Shown: piece after piece, positions 38,101 through 47,082 of the stretch
Position numbering within the stretch: position 1 is the first letter of the stretch
How the letters are laid out: every line of letters begins with the position of its first letter
NCBI RefSeq assembly: GCF_965363235.1
Contig: NC_134841.1
Span: forward strand, 62,889,078-62,953,077
DNA length: 64,000 bases
Direction: 5' to 3'
Source: Mytilus galloprovincialis
Lineage: Eukaryota > Mollusca > Bivalvia > Mytilida > Mytilidae
Notes under the pieces: generated by a model
What the model was told of the DNA's origin: nothing
The model's database searches: none
The model's input: only the letters and a program-made list of their open reading frames with translations
Translations under genes and position numbers: made by a program

Positions 38101-39877
38101 TAAGTTATAAAAAGTGAAAACAAAAACGTTATTACTCTCATGCGTCATAATCGATTTACCTTCACCAAGAACGTTTAAAGCCGAATATTTGAAATCCATG
38201 AAAGGAAAATGACCTAAATAGTTGAAGAACTATATATCAAAGAGGACCTGAAAAATAGACATTTTTTCCTAATATCAATTTTGCCTGATAGAGTAACAAA
38301 GTTTTATAAGATGCTAAACATTATACCTTAGTGTAAGCTCCAATCAAATAACTGCAGACTTAGCTCTGTTGGCTTTGGATTTTGAAGATTTTGTAGTTTG
38401 TCATACCAAAGTTATGGGTAATTTAAGTTTTTTTTTCAAAATACTTTTCACCTTTGAGCATCTTCATGCAAGCTTTTCTACAAAGCCATTTCATTTGACT
38501 GTCTACCACTTTTTCATTGATATCATATCTTCTTTTTGTTGTTAACAATGAACAACCAACATATGCATATACATATATATATATATGACCTCATCTTATA
38601 GGTACACTTGTGATATAGAATTGTTTCCTGGAGGTATATCGGAAGAACCCTTGCCAGGCAGCAGATTAGGACCAACATTTACATGTATTCTAGCTTTACA
38701 GTTTAGAGCCCTTAAATATGGCGATAGATTCTTCTATGAGGGGAATACTCCACTAAATCCACATCCATTTACACCACAAGAACTTGAAGGTTTCCGTCCA
38801 ATAACAATGGCAAAGATAATATGTGCAAATACAAATATTGAACAGATACCACGAGATGTGTTTTTAGAACCTTCAGAAAGGTTAGTTCGTCTATCGTGTT
38901 TGTGCTTACAAATAACATACAAGACGGCCTCCCAAATCAATCATAAAACTGAACAAACAAACAGACAAACATACAAAGAAAAAATACGCACACAGTACAG
39001 CTCAAGTAATTTTGATCTCGTTATGACGTTCCTTAAATTTGAAATTATCAAGTATTACTATTCAAGCAATGATCATTCTCTTTTTTTTCGGTATAAAAAT
39101 CAATCTTTTTGCAAACATATTGATAAGTCTGAGTCGTTCTTTTAAACTAGGCTTCCAAATTTGGGATCAATCACAAGCATATAGCAAATTAGAGAGTAAA
39201 ATTACAAAAAACCCCGAATTTCCAGAAAGCTCAAACACATTAAACGAATTGATAACAATTGTCATACTCCAGACTTGGTTCAGACATTTTCTGATGTAAA
39301 AAAAGTTTAATCTGCTTTTATAGCTAGCTAAATATCTCACTAGTATGACAGTCGCATAAAATTTAATTATGTTGATAACAATGTTAAAAAAACCAGGCAT
39401 AATAAGAAAAAAGTAAACAAACGTGGTACAGCAGTCACCTTGGCGTTATAATTTTAATCACTATAAACACAACCAAATATGCCAACAACAAAAACAAACA
39501 CGACACACGTTAATGCATAAATTTACTATTAATAACACAATGACAGATGTATAAGAAAGGAGCAACGTCAAATAGATATTATTTAGTAAATTTCTTTATT
39601 TAGAAATCAGTAACTTTTCATATATATTTTCAGTAATCCGTTAGTGAATTGCTCGGATCTTCCAGATATCTGTTTCCCTAAAAATGGTGGATGGAGCGAT
39701 TGGAAAGATAGTTGTTGTAGTAACTGTTGTACCAGACAACAATACAGATCATGTGATAATCCTCCACCCAATGAATGTGGGAAACCATGTGAAGGATACG
39801 ATTTCAGATACAAAAGCACGTGCCACTATGGCGGCGGCTGTTGTCACTACGGTGGTGATCACCACGACGGCCATTAG
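20167..39877 (+). CDS. Secreted animal heme peroxidase with C-terminal TSP1-like module (gene A), complete, 12 exons
   Basis: Exons: 20167-20177, 20966-21201, 21694-22051, 24644-24855, 26995-27177, 29167-29206, 30486-30619, 32223-32327, 35009-35104, 37252-37960, 38602-38880, 39634-39877. All introns are GT-AG and phases agree; the joined CDS is 2607 nt (868 residues). Order: signal peptide (1-19), propeptide, Ser/Thr-rich linker (about 137-185), basic site KKRRKKR|S (cleavage after R196), peroxidase domain (about 205-785), TSP1-like module (806-850), His/Gly/Cys tail. Seen by alignment to the family: distal Gln320, Asp323, His324 in GQFLDHD; calcium loop T401-Y403-D405-S407; distal Arg462; proximal His568 (YRMGHSLI); Asn642 ([10 protein letters not shown]). 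Such enzymes use hydrogen peroxide to oxidise halides or phenols outside the cell. The Glu that ester-links heme in mammalian enzymes is Thr465 here. The closest family type is peroxidasin/peroxinectin-like, but there are no Ig or LRR domains. Confidence 0.92.
20966..21201 (+). CDS. Gene A exon 2: signal peptide and propeptide
   Basis: Residues 4-83. 236 nt, the same length as in gene B. Encodes the hydrophobic core of the signal peptide and a charged propeptide with the shared FGP/VGPVRH and VPSL-II-LKI motifs. I know no domain here. Confidence 0.85.
21694..22051 (+). CDS. Gene A exon 3: propeptide, Ser/Thr linker, dibasic site
   Basis: Residues 83-202. [13 protein letters not shown] is shared with gene B. 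The mucin-like linker contains an internal duplication (TSMLTDTTE twice, 54 nt apart). The exon ends in [13 protein letters not shown], a furin-type site. It is 78 nt longer than the gene B exon, and this is where the paralogues differ most. Confidence 0.85.
22118..23592 (+). repeat. Hammerhead-type repeat split by a 1.29 kb insertion
   Basis: The left half, 22118-22213 (agattaccttagctgtattt ... catttttaactttt), and right half, 23499-23592 (attcgagcttcaccgatgag ... gtgcgtctggcg), read as one unit when the intervening 22214-23498 is removed. The ribozyme core is decayed (CCGAUGA, CAAA). Lies in intron 3 of gene A. Confidence 0.7.
22214..23498. repeat. 1.29 kb dispersed repeat, 'gctcacctgg' family, copy 2
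   Basis: Same modules as 12151-13438, with module starts near 22280, 22802 and 23296, and the same terminal hairpin (ggctctttagagcc). Inserted in a hammerhead-type repeat within intron 3, so younger than its host. More diverged than copy 1. Confidence 0.75.
24644..24855 (+). CDS. Gene A exon 4: start of peroxidase domain
   Basis: Residues 202-273. Holds [17 protein letters not shown], the diagnostic N-terminal signature of animal heme peroxidases. 212 nt, as in gene B. Confidence 0.9.
26995..27177 (+). CDS. Gene A exon 5: distal heme site
   Basis: Residues 273-334. [10 protein letters not shown] and [14 protein letters not shown]: distal Gln320, heme-linking Asp323, distal His324, Ca-binding Asp325. 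The usual Trp before GQ is Phe. 183 nt against 180 in gene B. Confidence 0.9.
28560..28870. repeat. Dispersed repeat, 'ggtgtggtatgagtgcc' family
   Basis: In intron 5 of gene A. Starts agggtgtggtatgagtacca, contains ctataaagggccccaagatg, and ends tttccattctcaattt. Other pieces: 31795-31955 and 36850-36965 (inverted), 44395-44525, 53150-53290, 54585-54735, 62755-62875. Confidence 0.6.
29167..29206 (+). CDS. Gene A exon 6 (40 nt)
   Basis: Residues 334-347, [14 protein letters not shown], with vicinal cysteines. Same length and phases as gene B 58655-58694. Confidence 0.8.
29380..30300 (+). repeat. Degenerate tandem repeat, about five units of 165-175 bp
   Basis: In intron 6. Each unit carries a version of ccacaagtagtaggtaaatg, tatttggtatgcagttgta, cacatctcatttccatg and catggtcaattgactttga. 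Unit phases fall near 29467, 29632, 29807, 29970 and 30131. Confidence 0.65.
30486..30619 (+). CDS. Gene A exon 7
   Basis: Residues 347-392: [25 protein letters not shown]. Matches the family segment with two conserved Cys and the FxRS motif. One extra Cys (VAACDLGC) is Ser in gene B. Confidence 0.88.
31181..31678. repeat. MITE of the 'actgtaaattcag' family split by another MITE
   Basis: Left end at 31181 (cactgtaaattcagaaac), right end near 31677 (tttctgaatttacagt). The middle, 31276-31588, is an 'actgatcgggcgg' family copy with its own inverted ends (atacatatataact / agttatatatgtat). Intron 7 of gene A. Confidence 0.6.
31276..31588. repeat. MITE-like element, 'actgatcgggcgg' family, copy 2
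   Basis: Matches 5356-5641 over its length, including tctcaactgatcgggcgg and cgcccagtcaagtgaga. Nested in the MITE above. Confidence 0.6.
31795..31955 (-). repeat. Dispersed repeat, 'ggtgtggtatgagtgcc' family, inverted copy
   Basis: Contains gagccctttatagcttgttg, tgtgagccaatgctccgtgt and ggagagttgtctcattagca, the complement of the family 5' part. Confidence 0.6.
32223..32327 (+). CDS. Gene A exon 8: calcium loop
   Basis: Residues 392-427: [15 protein letters not shown]. By family alignment T401, Y403, D405 and S407 bind calcium. Differs from gene B by only about six bases in 105. Confidence 0.9.
32328..35008 (+). other. Intron 8 of gene A, nothing recognised
   Basis: 2.7 kb of AT-rich sequence with no match to the repeat families seen elsewhere in the window. 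Open frames at 34384 and 34598 lack splice or protein support. Confidence 0.4.
35009..35104 (+). CDS. Gene A exon 9
   Basis: Residues 427-459: [15 protein letters not shown] ... CFRAG. Leads into the GDVR catalytic Arg motif across the splice site. 96 nt against 93 in gene B. Confidence 0.87.
35105..37251 (+). other. Intron 9 of gene A with repeat fragments
   Basis: Holds a fragment of the 'ctcaaacacatcaaacgaa' repeat (about 36290-36375) and an inverted tail of the 'tgagtgcc' repeat (about 36760-36985). The open frames at 35581 and 35717 show no recognisable domain. Confidence 0.45.
37252..37960 (+). CDS. Gene A exon 10: catalytic core
   Basis: Residues 459-695. [20 protein letters not shown] then EHNR; proximal His568; Asn642 in [12 protein letters not shown]. 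709 nt, the same as gene B, about 84-85 percent identical in protein by eye. Confidence 0.93.
38602..38880 (+). CDS. Gene A exon 11: end of peroxidase domain
   Basis: Residues 695-788: [28 protein letters not shown] and the terminal IICANT ... DVFLEPS, all typical for the domain end. 279 nt, as in gene B. Confidence 0.92.
39130..39420. repeat. Dispersed repeat, 'ctcaaacacatcaaacgaa' family, in intron 11
   Basis: Shares gctcaaacacattaaacgaa, attgtcatactccagacttg, ttttatagctagctaaat and ctagtatgacagtcgcat with 46730-47080. Further pieces: 43020-43190 (inverted) and 60325-60520. Confidence 0.6.
39634..39877 (+). CDS. Gene A exon 12: TSP1-like module and His/Gly/Cys tail
   Basis: Residues 788-868, stop [18 protein letters not shown] ... 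[17 protein letters not shown] matches the thrombospondin type 1 pattern (WxxW, CxxC region, RxC, GKPCEG) with doubled cysteines. The protein ends [18 protein letters not shown], a possible metal-binding tail. Confidence 0.85.
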
Positions 39878-40239
39878 ATTCTTCATCAAGTAAACAGTAG
39901 AATGAGATAAACCTTCTAAAAATGTATCGTAAAGTTAAACACTTGATCTTTTGTTAATTTTATTTTGATCTTTTGTTAGTTTTAATCAGTTTTTTTTTGT
40001 CAACTATAAGTTTATGATTTTAAATGAGTAATGCTAAAATGTCACAATTTGTGGATGTGATGCTTTAAAAGTATCAAAATACTGAAATCATTTGGGTATC
40101 TACAACAGGCAGAGCTGACCATTGACAATTGTATCTGTTTTATTTAAACCCTATCTTTTAACTTTTCAATCGTTTAGTCAAGAACGAAAGTGACAAACAT
40201 TATTTTAGGAACACGTGTTGTTTGCAAGGAAATGTAACT

Positions 40240-40575
40240 TGGGAATTCTAATTTCCCGGGGGTATCACCAGCCCAGTAGTAAGCACTTCTGTGTTGACAT
40301 GAATAATCGTTGATATTGTCATAACTATAAATTAACTGTTTACAAAACTTTACATGTTTTGAATACTAAGGCTTTTCTACCTCAGGAATAGATTACCTTA
40401 GCTGTATTAAGCAAAACATTTAGCATATTTTGGTACGCAATGCTCTTCAATTTCGTACCTTATTTGGGCATTTGAACTTCTTTTTGTTCGAGCGACACTG
40501 ATGTCTTTTGTAGACGAAACGCGTGTCATGCGAAAATACAATATTACAATCCTAGTATTTATGATGGGTTTATTT
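40240..40575 (+). repeat. Hammerhead-type repeat unit
   Basis: Starts cccgggggtatcaccagccc, passes through gattaccttagctgtatt and ttcaatttcgtacctt to the ribozyme region at 40491-40533 (cactgatg, gtagacgaaacgcg). Two bases are missing from the CUGAUGA/stem II junction, so it is probably inactive. Lies 360 bp past the gene A stop, so it may be in its 3' UTR. Confidence 0.65.
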
Positions 40576-41001
40576 TCTTGTTAGGTTTATTAGATTGTGA
40601 CCTGACAGATTTATTTGAAACAGACAGAAAGATATGACAGAAACCCTAAAAAATGTTTAACTATGAAGAGTAACTTGTTGAGTGAAAAGGTGTTCCGTTT
40701 TTTGATTAAAAGAATGATACTTAATTAATTTGAGTAATTATATGTCAGTCTTAATGTTTCAGAATTTTATATAAGTCAAATTGTATGTTTAAGTCTTAAC
40801 CTTATTTCATAGTGCTTAATATACTAATTTATGTAACATACCGTTTACTTTTGTGATGTGTCAAAAGAGGGACGAAAGATACCAGAGGGACATTATTTTT
40901 TTTCTTTTTGAATGCTTAGTAATTTTATAACAATTCTGTAGCTTTCGTGTAACAGTATATTTAGTTTCTTTTTAGGAATATTACTTAACCAGCGATTTAA
41001 A

Positions 41002-41007
41002 AATAAA
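41002..41007 (+). terminator. Candidate polyadenylation signal of gene A
   Basis: AATAAA in aaaataaaatc, 1.1 kb past the stop. It is the first exact hexamer I noticed downstream; weak evidence at this AT content. Confidence 0.25.
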
Positions 41008-41944
41008 ATCAACTGTCTCAATTATGAAACTGTAATTTGATTTTTTTATGTCACTTTGGAGAAAAGATGATAATGATAATTATTCATTGACTTTCATTGT
41101 TACGGTGTACAGTCAGTATACATTGTAAGATACAAGAACTCCAACTAGTTTCTTTAAAACGACCGAGATCAAGTCCTTTTCTGGTTTAATTAATGTTGTT
41201 CAATCTTATTTTTCTTTGTAGTGTTCTGCGGACTGTTTGTCTTTACTCTATATGTTTTTTTTAAGTCCTTAGTATTTATTATCAACTTTCAGACACATAA
41301 AGTGTTACAAAAAAGGATTCATGAACAAATTGTCGGTTGTTCAACAAAACAGTGGTCAGCATTGCATGCATGTTCAGGTTGATGACAAATCAACAATCAA
41401 TTCATTAGGTTATGTACTATAGTAATTGCCATCCGGGACGAACGTTAGTGAAAGTTTTACTGCCAACTGAAAATGAGGGTAAACTAGATAGAAGAGATAA
41501 TTGGTGCCTTGCGACATTCCACATACGGACCTCTTACAAGTTGTTGCACGTGTAGTTATTGCCAAAAGAGAGTTATATACTCTTTACACAAGGCATCAAA
41601 TTTAATGTCCCCATTCTGACTGGAGAAAGCTGATTATTGTACTTCTCAAACATACCATCGGACGCCCTGTTTTGCATGTTTTATTACCCGTCGGAAGCTA
41701 AATTCCTCTGAGTTATAGCAACAAAAACTTAATATTCATAATGATTGTAGTCCATACATTCTATATATTGATGAATAGCCAGTATTCTATATTGAAATGA
41801 ACTGCATTATAAGAGATTCATATTTATCAATATTATAGTAAATGTTTTATAGTTTATATAGATGAGTCTGTTTGATCAGATAAATGTATATAAGTAGAGA
41901 GATTTGGTTAAAAGTAATGAGACATATAAAGGTAACAGTAGTAT

Positions 41945-42290
41945 ACTGCTGTCATAAATCGATTGAAAGAAAACAAATCCGGGTTGTAAACTAAATCGAG
42001 GTTAAAACATCAACCATAAGTTGAGATAAGGAACAACAGTGCAACAAAAACAAAACCATTACATATACAGAAACGAACAATTTGATAGCTACTGCCATAT
42101 TCCTGACTTGGTACAGAACATTTCAAGAAAACATGGTGGGTTGAACTTGGTTTTATGGCTAGCTAAATCTCTCAAACGTCAACATACGTCAAAACGAACT
42201 ATTTGATAACAACTGTCATACTCCTGACTTGGTACTTGATTTTACGAAAAACAAATATGGCAGACACGAATCAACGACAACAACTGAAGT
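41945..42290. repeat. Dispersed repeat, 'aaatccgggttacaaact' family
   Basis: Has ataaatcgattgaaagaaaa, aaatccgggttgtaaactaa, cctgacttggtacagaacat and atggtgggttgaacttggtt. Other copies: 43500-43845, 51555-51860 (inverted), and 53340-53588 with 55140-55175 (inverted, split). Confidence 0.6.
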
Positions 42291-42459
42291 ACAGGCTCGT
42301 AACTTGCACAAGCACATAAAGAGTATGGTAATGTAAAACAGAATTGTGATCGGACAACCATTCCCCTAACCTGGTTTATATTTAAATGATAGTTAATGTA
42401 CAAATTCTGACAATTTTTTCTGCCTATCTTGATTCTGTTTTCGTGTCATAGACTAGATT

Positions 42460-42640
42460 AAGTCACCTGAATTTGTCTAAACTTTTAGGAATATTTGGTC
42501 CTCAATGCACATCATCTTCTTACTGTAGTTGGCCACTTTAACATTTTTTTATTCGAGCGTCACTGATGAGTCATTTGCAGACGAAACGCGCGCCGGCGCA
42601 AATATAAGATTTCAATTCTTGTATTTAGGATGAGTATATT
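42460..42640 (+). repeat. Hammerhead-type repeat, plus strand copy
   Basis: Ribozyme region 42557-42600: gcgtcactgatgagtcattt, then gcagacgaaacgcg, then cgccggcgc. CUGAUGA, stem II (GUC/GAC) and GAAA are intact; the cleavage site GUC is altered to CC. It faces the minus-strand copy at 42825-42980. Confidence 0.7.
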
Positions 42641-42824
42641 TATATAATGCTGGTTTTGAAGTTATCATTGAAGAAGTATGTAAACCTTGTCATGAGCTTG
42701 TTTGACTTGAAATATATATGTATATCCCGATTGGCTACAATTAAAATTTAAATATGCCGCTTGGCTAAATTACAACTCAAATATAACGCTTTGCTAGATG
42801 ACACTAGTTTTCGAGGTTTGTGTA

Positions 42825-42980
42825 ATGTATCAAACTGCCGTATACGCTATACACTTATACGCCAGACGCGCGTTTCGTCTACAAAAGACTCATCAATGAC
42901 GCTCGAATCAAAAATGTTTAAAAGGCAAAATGAAGTACGAAATTGAAGAGCATTGAGGACCGAAAATTCTTTAAAATAAC
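42825..42980 (-). repeat. Hammerhead-type repeat, minus strand copy, one core base off consensus
   Basis: Ribozyme region 42859-42902, minus strand: stem I GCGUCA/UGGCGU, stem II GUC/GAC, GAAA, stem III around CGCGCG, cleavage triplet GUC. The only core change is UUGAUGA for CUGAUGA. Confidence 0.7.
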
Positions 42981-43499
42981 TGATTACAATGTGAGTTTTT
43001 TTGTGCTTCTTTTTTACAAATTTGTTGTAGTGATTAGATTGAAGAACAGTGTTGACTGGTGTAACCCCTATTTTTGACATTTTTACGTATTATGCTTTTT
43101 TGTTTTGTTCACACAACGTTGTCAATATAATGGAATTTGATGCGACTGTCATACAAGTGAGAGGTTTAGGAAAATTGACAAATGCACACAAAGAATCAAT
43201 GTTACTATTTGGAAGACTAATAAAAAGTGTATGCCCAGTCAAGATATTTTGCGGTATATTACTGTTGCCTTATTTATATATTAAATGGTCTATGCTCGGT
43301 TGACTTTCCGAATAAGAACATAACTAGATATTCAAGTTACAAATGATGCATATCTGTGTAAACCTTAATGTGAAGAAACTATTTATGAATTGTTTTAGTT
43401 GAAATTGCCGTATGGGGTTGTTCTAAAATTAATTCAACTTACAATGTACAAAGAAATATAACTCAAATTTAAAATATGGTTTTGCCTAATAAAATAGGT

Positions 43500-43845
43500 T
43501 ACCGCTGTTCGAAATTCATAAATCGATTAGAAAAAAACAAATCCGGGTAACAAACTAAAACTGGGGGAAAACACATCAAATATAAGAGGAGAACTACGAC
43601 ACAACAGAACCACTAAAATATAACACAAACAAAAACGAACTATAATATAATAATGGCCATTTTCCTCAATTGGTAAAGGATATTTTCAGAAAAAAATGGT
43701 GTGTTGAGCCTGGTTTTTTCGACTATCCAAACATCGCCCTTTTGTCGCAATGTTAAATATAACACTAAAGTCAACATTACATGACAGGACTACAGTACAA
43801 ATAAATGCAAGAACATTCAGGAAAAAGAAATACACACATAAACAT
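43500..43845. repeat. Dispersed repeat, 'aaatccgggttacaaact' family
   Basis: Contains ataaatcgattag, caaatccgggtaacaaacta, aaaatggtgtgttgagcctg and tgttaaatataacactaaag. The 175-codon frame from 43750 runs over this repeat and the next segment and is not credible as a gene. Confidence 0.55.
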
Positions 43846-44164
43846 TACAATATGACTTTTCGGCATGCTAATAATGTTCAATTGCTAAATACAATGCAAA
43901 GTTTAATTTTATGTTCCCATGTTCCACGAAACGAACGCAATACTTACAAATGGAGCAGAAATCCTACTGAATTTACACAGATAAAAAGAAAAGACATCAC
44001 GAAAACTTCTTTAGTTTCACGTTCAGATTTATTGTTAACGCCTTGTCACTCAATAACCTTCATTTCAGTGGGTGTTTTCATCTCATATATTCCACTGAAT
44101 TTGATATTAACGATGCAACTTAGATTGGCACTTTACAAGTGTTACTGTCGCCGTGACTTAGTTG

Positions 44165-44390
44165 TTCACTGCAACAATGTGTCCGACTTTCAACTGATGA
44201 GAGCCATATGTTTTCACGGTCTTAGTCGTCTGATCTGTCAATTTTATCGATTGTGTCATATTCCCTTGACATTCTGACTGATTTGCATTGAAAGTGATGC
44301 ATGCATAACAGCAGAAGCTAAACCTGTCAACATCACAGGTTTGTTTCTCTGTTAATGCGATCCTAGGGTAGTTTTCCCATCTTGCATAAC
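44165..44390 (-). pseudogene. Possible exon fragment of an unknown Cys-rich extracellular protein
   Basis: On the minus strand an open frame reads CYARWENYPRIAL, CDVDRFSFCCYACITF, SECQGNMTQSIKL and GSHQLKVGHIVAVNN, then stop. The cysteine spacing and composition look protein-like rather than random. The 3' side runs on as non-coding DNA; the 5' side is cut by a dispersed repeat (44395-44525). I do not recognise the family, and no partner exon was found. It may be a relic of a gene or part of a repeat. Confidence 0.25.
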
Positions 44391-45395
44391 ATTGAGAATA
44401 GAAATGAGGAAAGTGGCAAAGAGACAACAACCCGACTTAAGAGCAGAAAATAGTCGAAGACCGCCAATGTGTCTTCATCACATCGCGAAAGGCCCGCTGG
44501 CCGCTGAAAAATGTAAACTAGTGTAACGATAACGTACGTCATACTCAGCTAAAAAAATATAGATATACCAAATTAAAAAAAAAACACACAAGACTAACAA
44601 AGGTCAGAGGTTCTTGACTTTGGACAGGTTCTTACTGCGTATAGTATATTCAAAATGGATTTAAATTATTCGAACAAACGATAACTACTGTTGTCTTTCA
44701 TTAGCTGTGCTTCTAGTAAAAATTGAAATAACTTTGACCTAATCAATTATTCATCAAAAACTGCCCTAAGCAAACAATGGGAAATGGTATTGAAGTGTGC
44801 TCATTTTGAAATTAAAATAGATATTTCCATTGAGAAAAAGATATCCACGAAAAAAAATATTGAAAATATATTCATAGAGGCTTTGTTGCAACTGATCAAT
44901 AACATAATTGCTCATTTCGAATGGAATCTCGAACAAGTTAAGATATTCTGTATATTTTTAAATGTTGAATATAAATACCTTCTTAATTGCACTTTAACGA
45001 ATTATTACATTACATCCTCAGTAGATTCATTATTATTATTTGTCTGCAAAGCTTTTGATATTGGCCCGTTGCCTATACTTATGCCGGATTTGTATACATA
45101 CACTATTTCCCATTATTTTTTAAGCATATGACGTTTTCTTATACTTTGATTATCATTATTTACAGATGTAAAAATATGAATAATAATATATATATATATA
45201 TATATGTTAAGGAAGCGATGAATTAATTCACGAGTAATTTTTTAATGGATTAAGTGATATATTTTAACACGTTTCTTTACAAAATACATTAAAATGTTTT
45301 TAGAAAATATCAGTCACATCCTGGAACTTTAAATAAGTACCAAAATAAATCTTCCACGAAGACATAGGACCTCAGCAGGGTGTAGTAAATTTTTG

Positions 45396-45560
45396 TTCAA
45401 TTCAATTCAATTCAATTCAAATGTTTATTGCCATAAAACTACATATTTATAGTGTGTGACACAACATAACAAAATGAAAATAAAAAATAACAACAAGATC
45501 ATTAATATACACAATAAAATATGCATAATCTTATTCTTAATTCTAAAATGCAATTAAAAA
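45396..45560 (-). repeat. LINE/SINE-type 3' tail with pentanucleotide repeat
   Basis: On the minus strand: ttttatggcaataaacattt followed by (gaatt)n to 45396. An AATAAA followed by a short tandem tail is typical of bivalve non-LTR element ends. No reverse transcriptase was recognised next to it. Confidence 0.45.
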
Positions 45561-46729
45561 CTCTTACAGTTTTGATACGATATCCCTATTTATATAATGG
45601 TAAACTGCGCAGCACCAACGAAGAAAAAACGAACCGATAATGCAAAAGCAAGCTGTTACTGAAATCTCTAACATATTGCCGTCATTGATAATTTCAAATT
45701 TACCCAGGATTTGAAAAGTTTTTAAATACTTTTATAGCGTTATAAAGATTCCATCTTTATCAATTATTTGTTCCTCTAACAAACAAAATGAGTTATATAG
45801 CAGGCTTTGTCTACTAGACCGCTTGATAGAAACATAGTGCTTTATATTTGAAACGAAACCGCTTTTTTTATAATTAAATTTGTTCTCGTTCTTCTCCTTT
45901 CATCGATGTAAAATACAGGACAGGAATACTTACTTTTTATATATATGCTTAAATGCTATGAAATTTGTACTCTTACCAAATAAATTAATGGACAGTTTTT
46001 GATTTTCATCAAAAATCAATTTAAATGAAACAAATTACTGCAGTCTGCTTTGTCACCCTCATTCGTTATAAATTACTCGATTTATTCAAATGATGGGCAA
46101 TTATTTATATATATAATTGCATCAAGAAAATACATCATTCATTTTTAATTTTATATCCGGGAAACGTTCATTCAAAGGTACAAATCTCATTGTGCCATTT
46201 AAGCCAATAGAAGGAAATGAAGAAAATAATGTATCGCTAAATTTCATACAGAATGAACGAATCACTACCTATCATTTATTCCACCTTAAATGTTTTAGAA
46301 AACATGATCTCTATGAAAAATACAGATTCTTTAAATATTAAAAAGGATCTTAATCAATTCAGCGAAAGACTTCACTCACTGACCAATTTTGCATTCAATT
46401 AATTTTCTGTGTTTAGAACGCAACTGATTAGTCTTTTAACGATGAAACGCACAAAACTATAAGCACAGTAACGTTATAAAGTTACTTCACTCGTATTGTT
46501 TAAGATCATTCCAAACAATGTGGAGACCATGTAATAATATTTCTGTTGAATTGTGTTCTTGCATGTCTACTTTTGATGCTTAATTTTATTTTATTGATTT
46601 ACTTAACCTTTCCATGTATTCAAATTTGGTCGGCCATGTTTTTTTTGCTAAATTAAAATGTTAAAAGTAATCAAAGTTACATAAAAAGTAAAAACACAAA
46701 AATACTGAACTCCGAGGAAAATTCGAAAA

Positions 46730-47080
46730 GGAAAATCAAAAATCAAAAGGCAAAATCAAAAGTCCAAGCACATCAAACGAATGGATAACAACTGTCATAT
46801 TCCTGACTTGGTACAGGCATTTTCTAATGTAGAAAATGGTGGATTGAACCTGGTTTTATAGCTAGCTAAACCTCTCACTTGTATGACAGTCGCATCAAAT
46901 TCCATTACATTGTCAACGATGCATGAACAAAACAAACATACTCAAAGAGTAAAAATGTCAAAAATAGGGGTACAACAGTCAATATTGTGTTATCATCTTA
47001 ATATCACTACATAAACAACAAATGTAACAAAGTAGCACAAAAAGGCATACATCAAATTTAACATTCTCATTTTGCTTTTC
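46730..47080. repeat. Dispersed repeat, 'ctcaaacacatcaaacgaa' family
   Basis: Best preserved copy: agcacatcaaacgaatggat, ctgacttggtacaggcattt, ggttttatagctagctaaac, cacttgtatgacagtcgcat, aaaataggggtacaacagtc. Confidence 0.65.
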
Positions 47081-47082
47081 TT

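Noticed and set aside
43750-44277. 175-codon open frame on plus strand
   Set aside because: Begins inside a dispersed repeat and lies opposite the more protein-like minus-strand segment; no domain.
44784-45131. 115-codon open frame
   Set aside because: Overlaps the duplicated upstream DNA, and its counterpart near 15.9 kb does not keep the frame.
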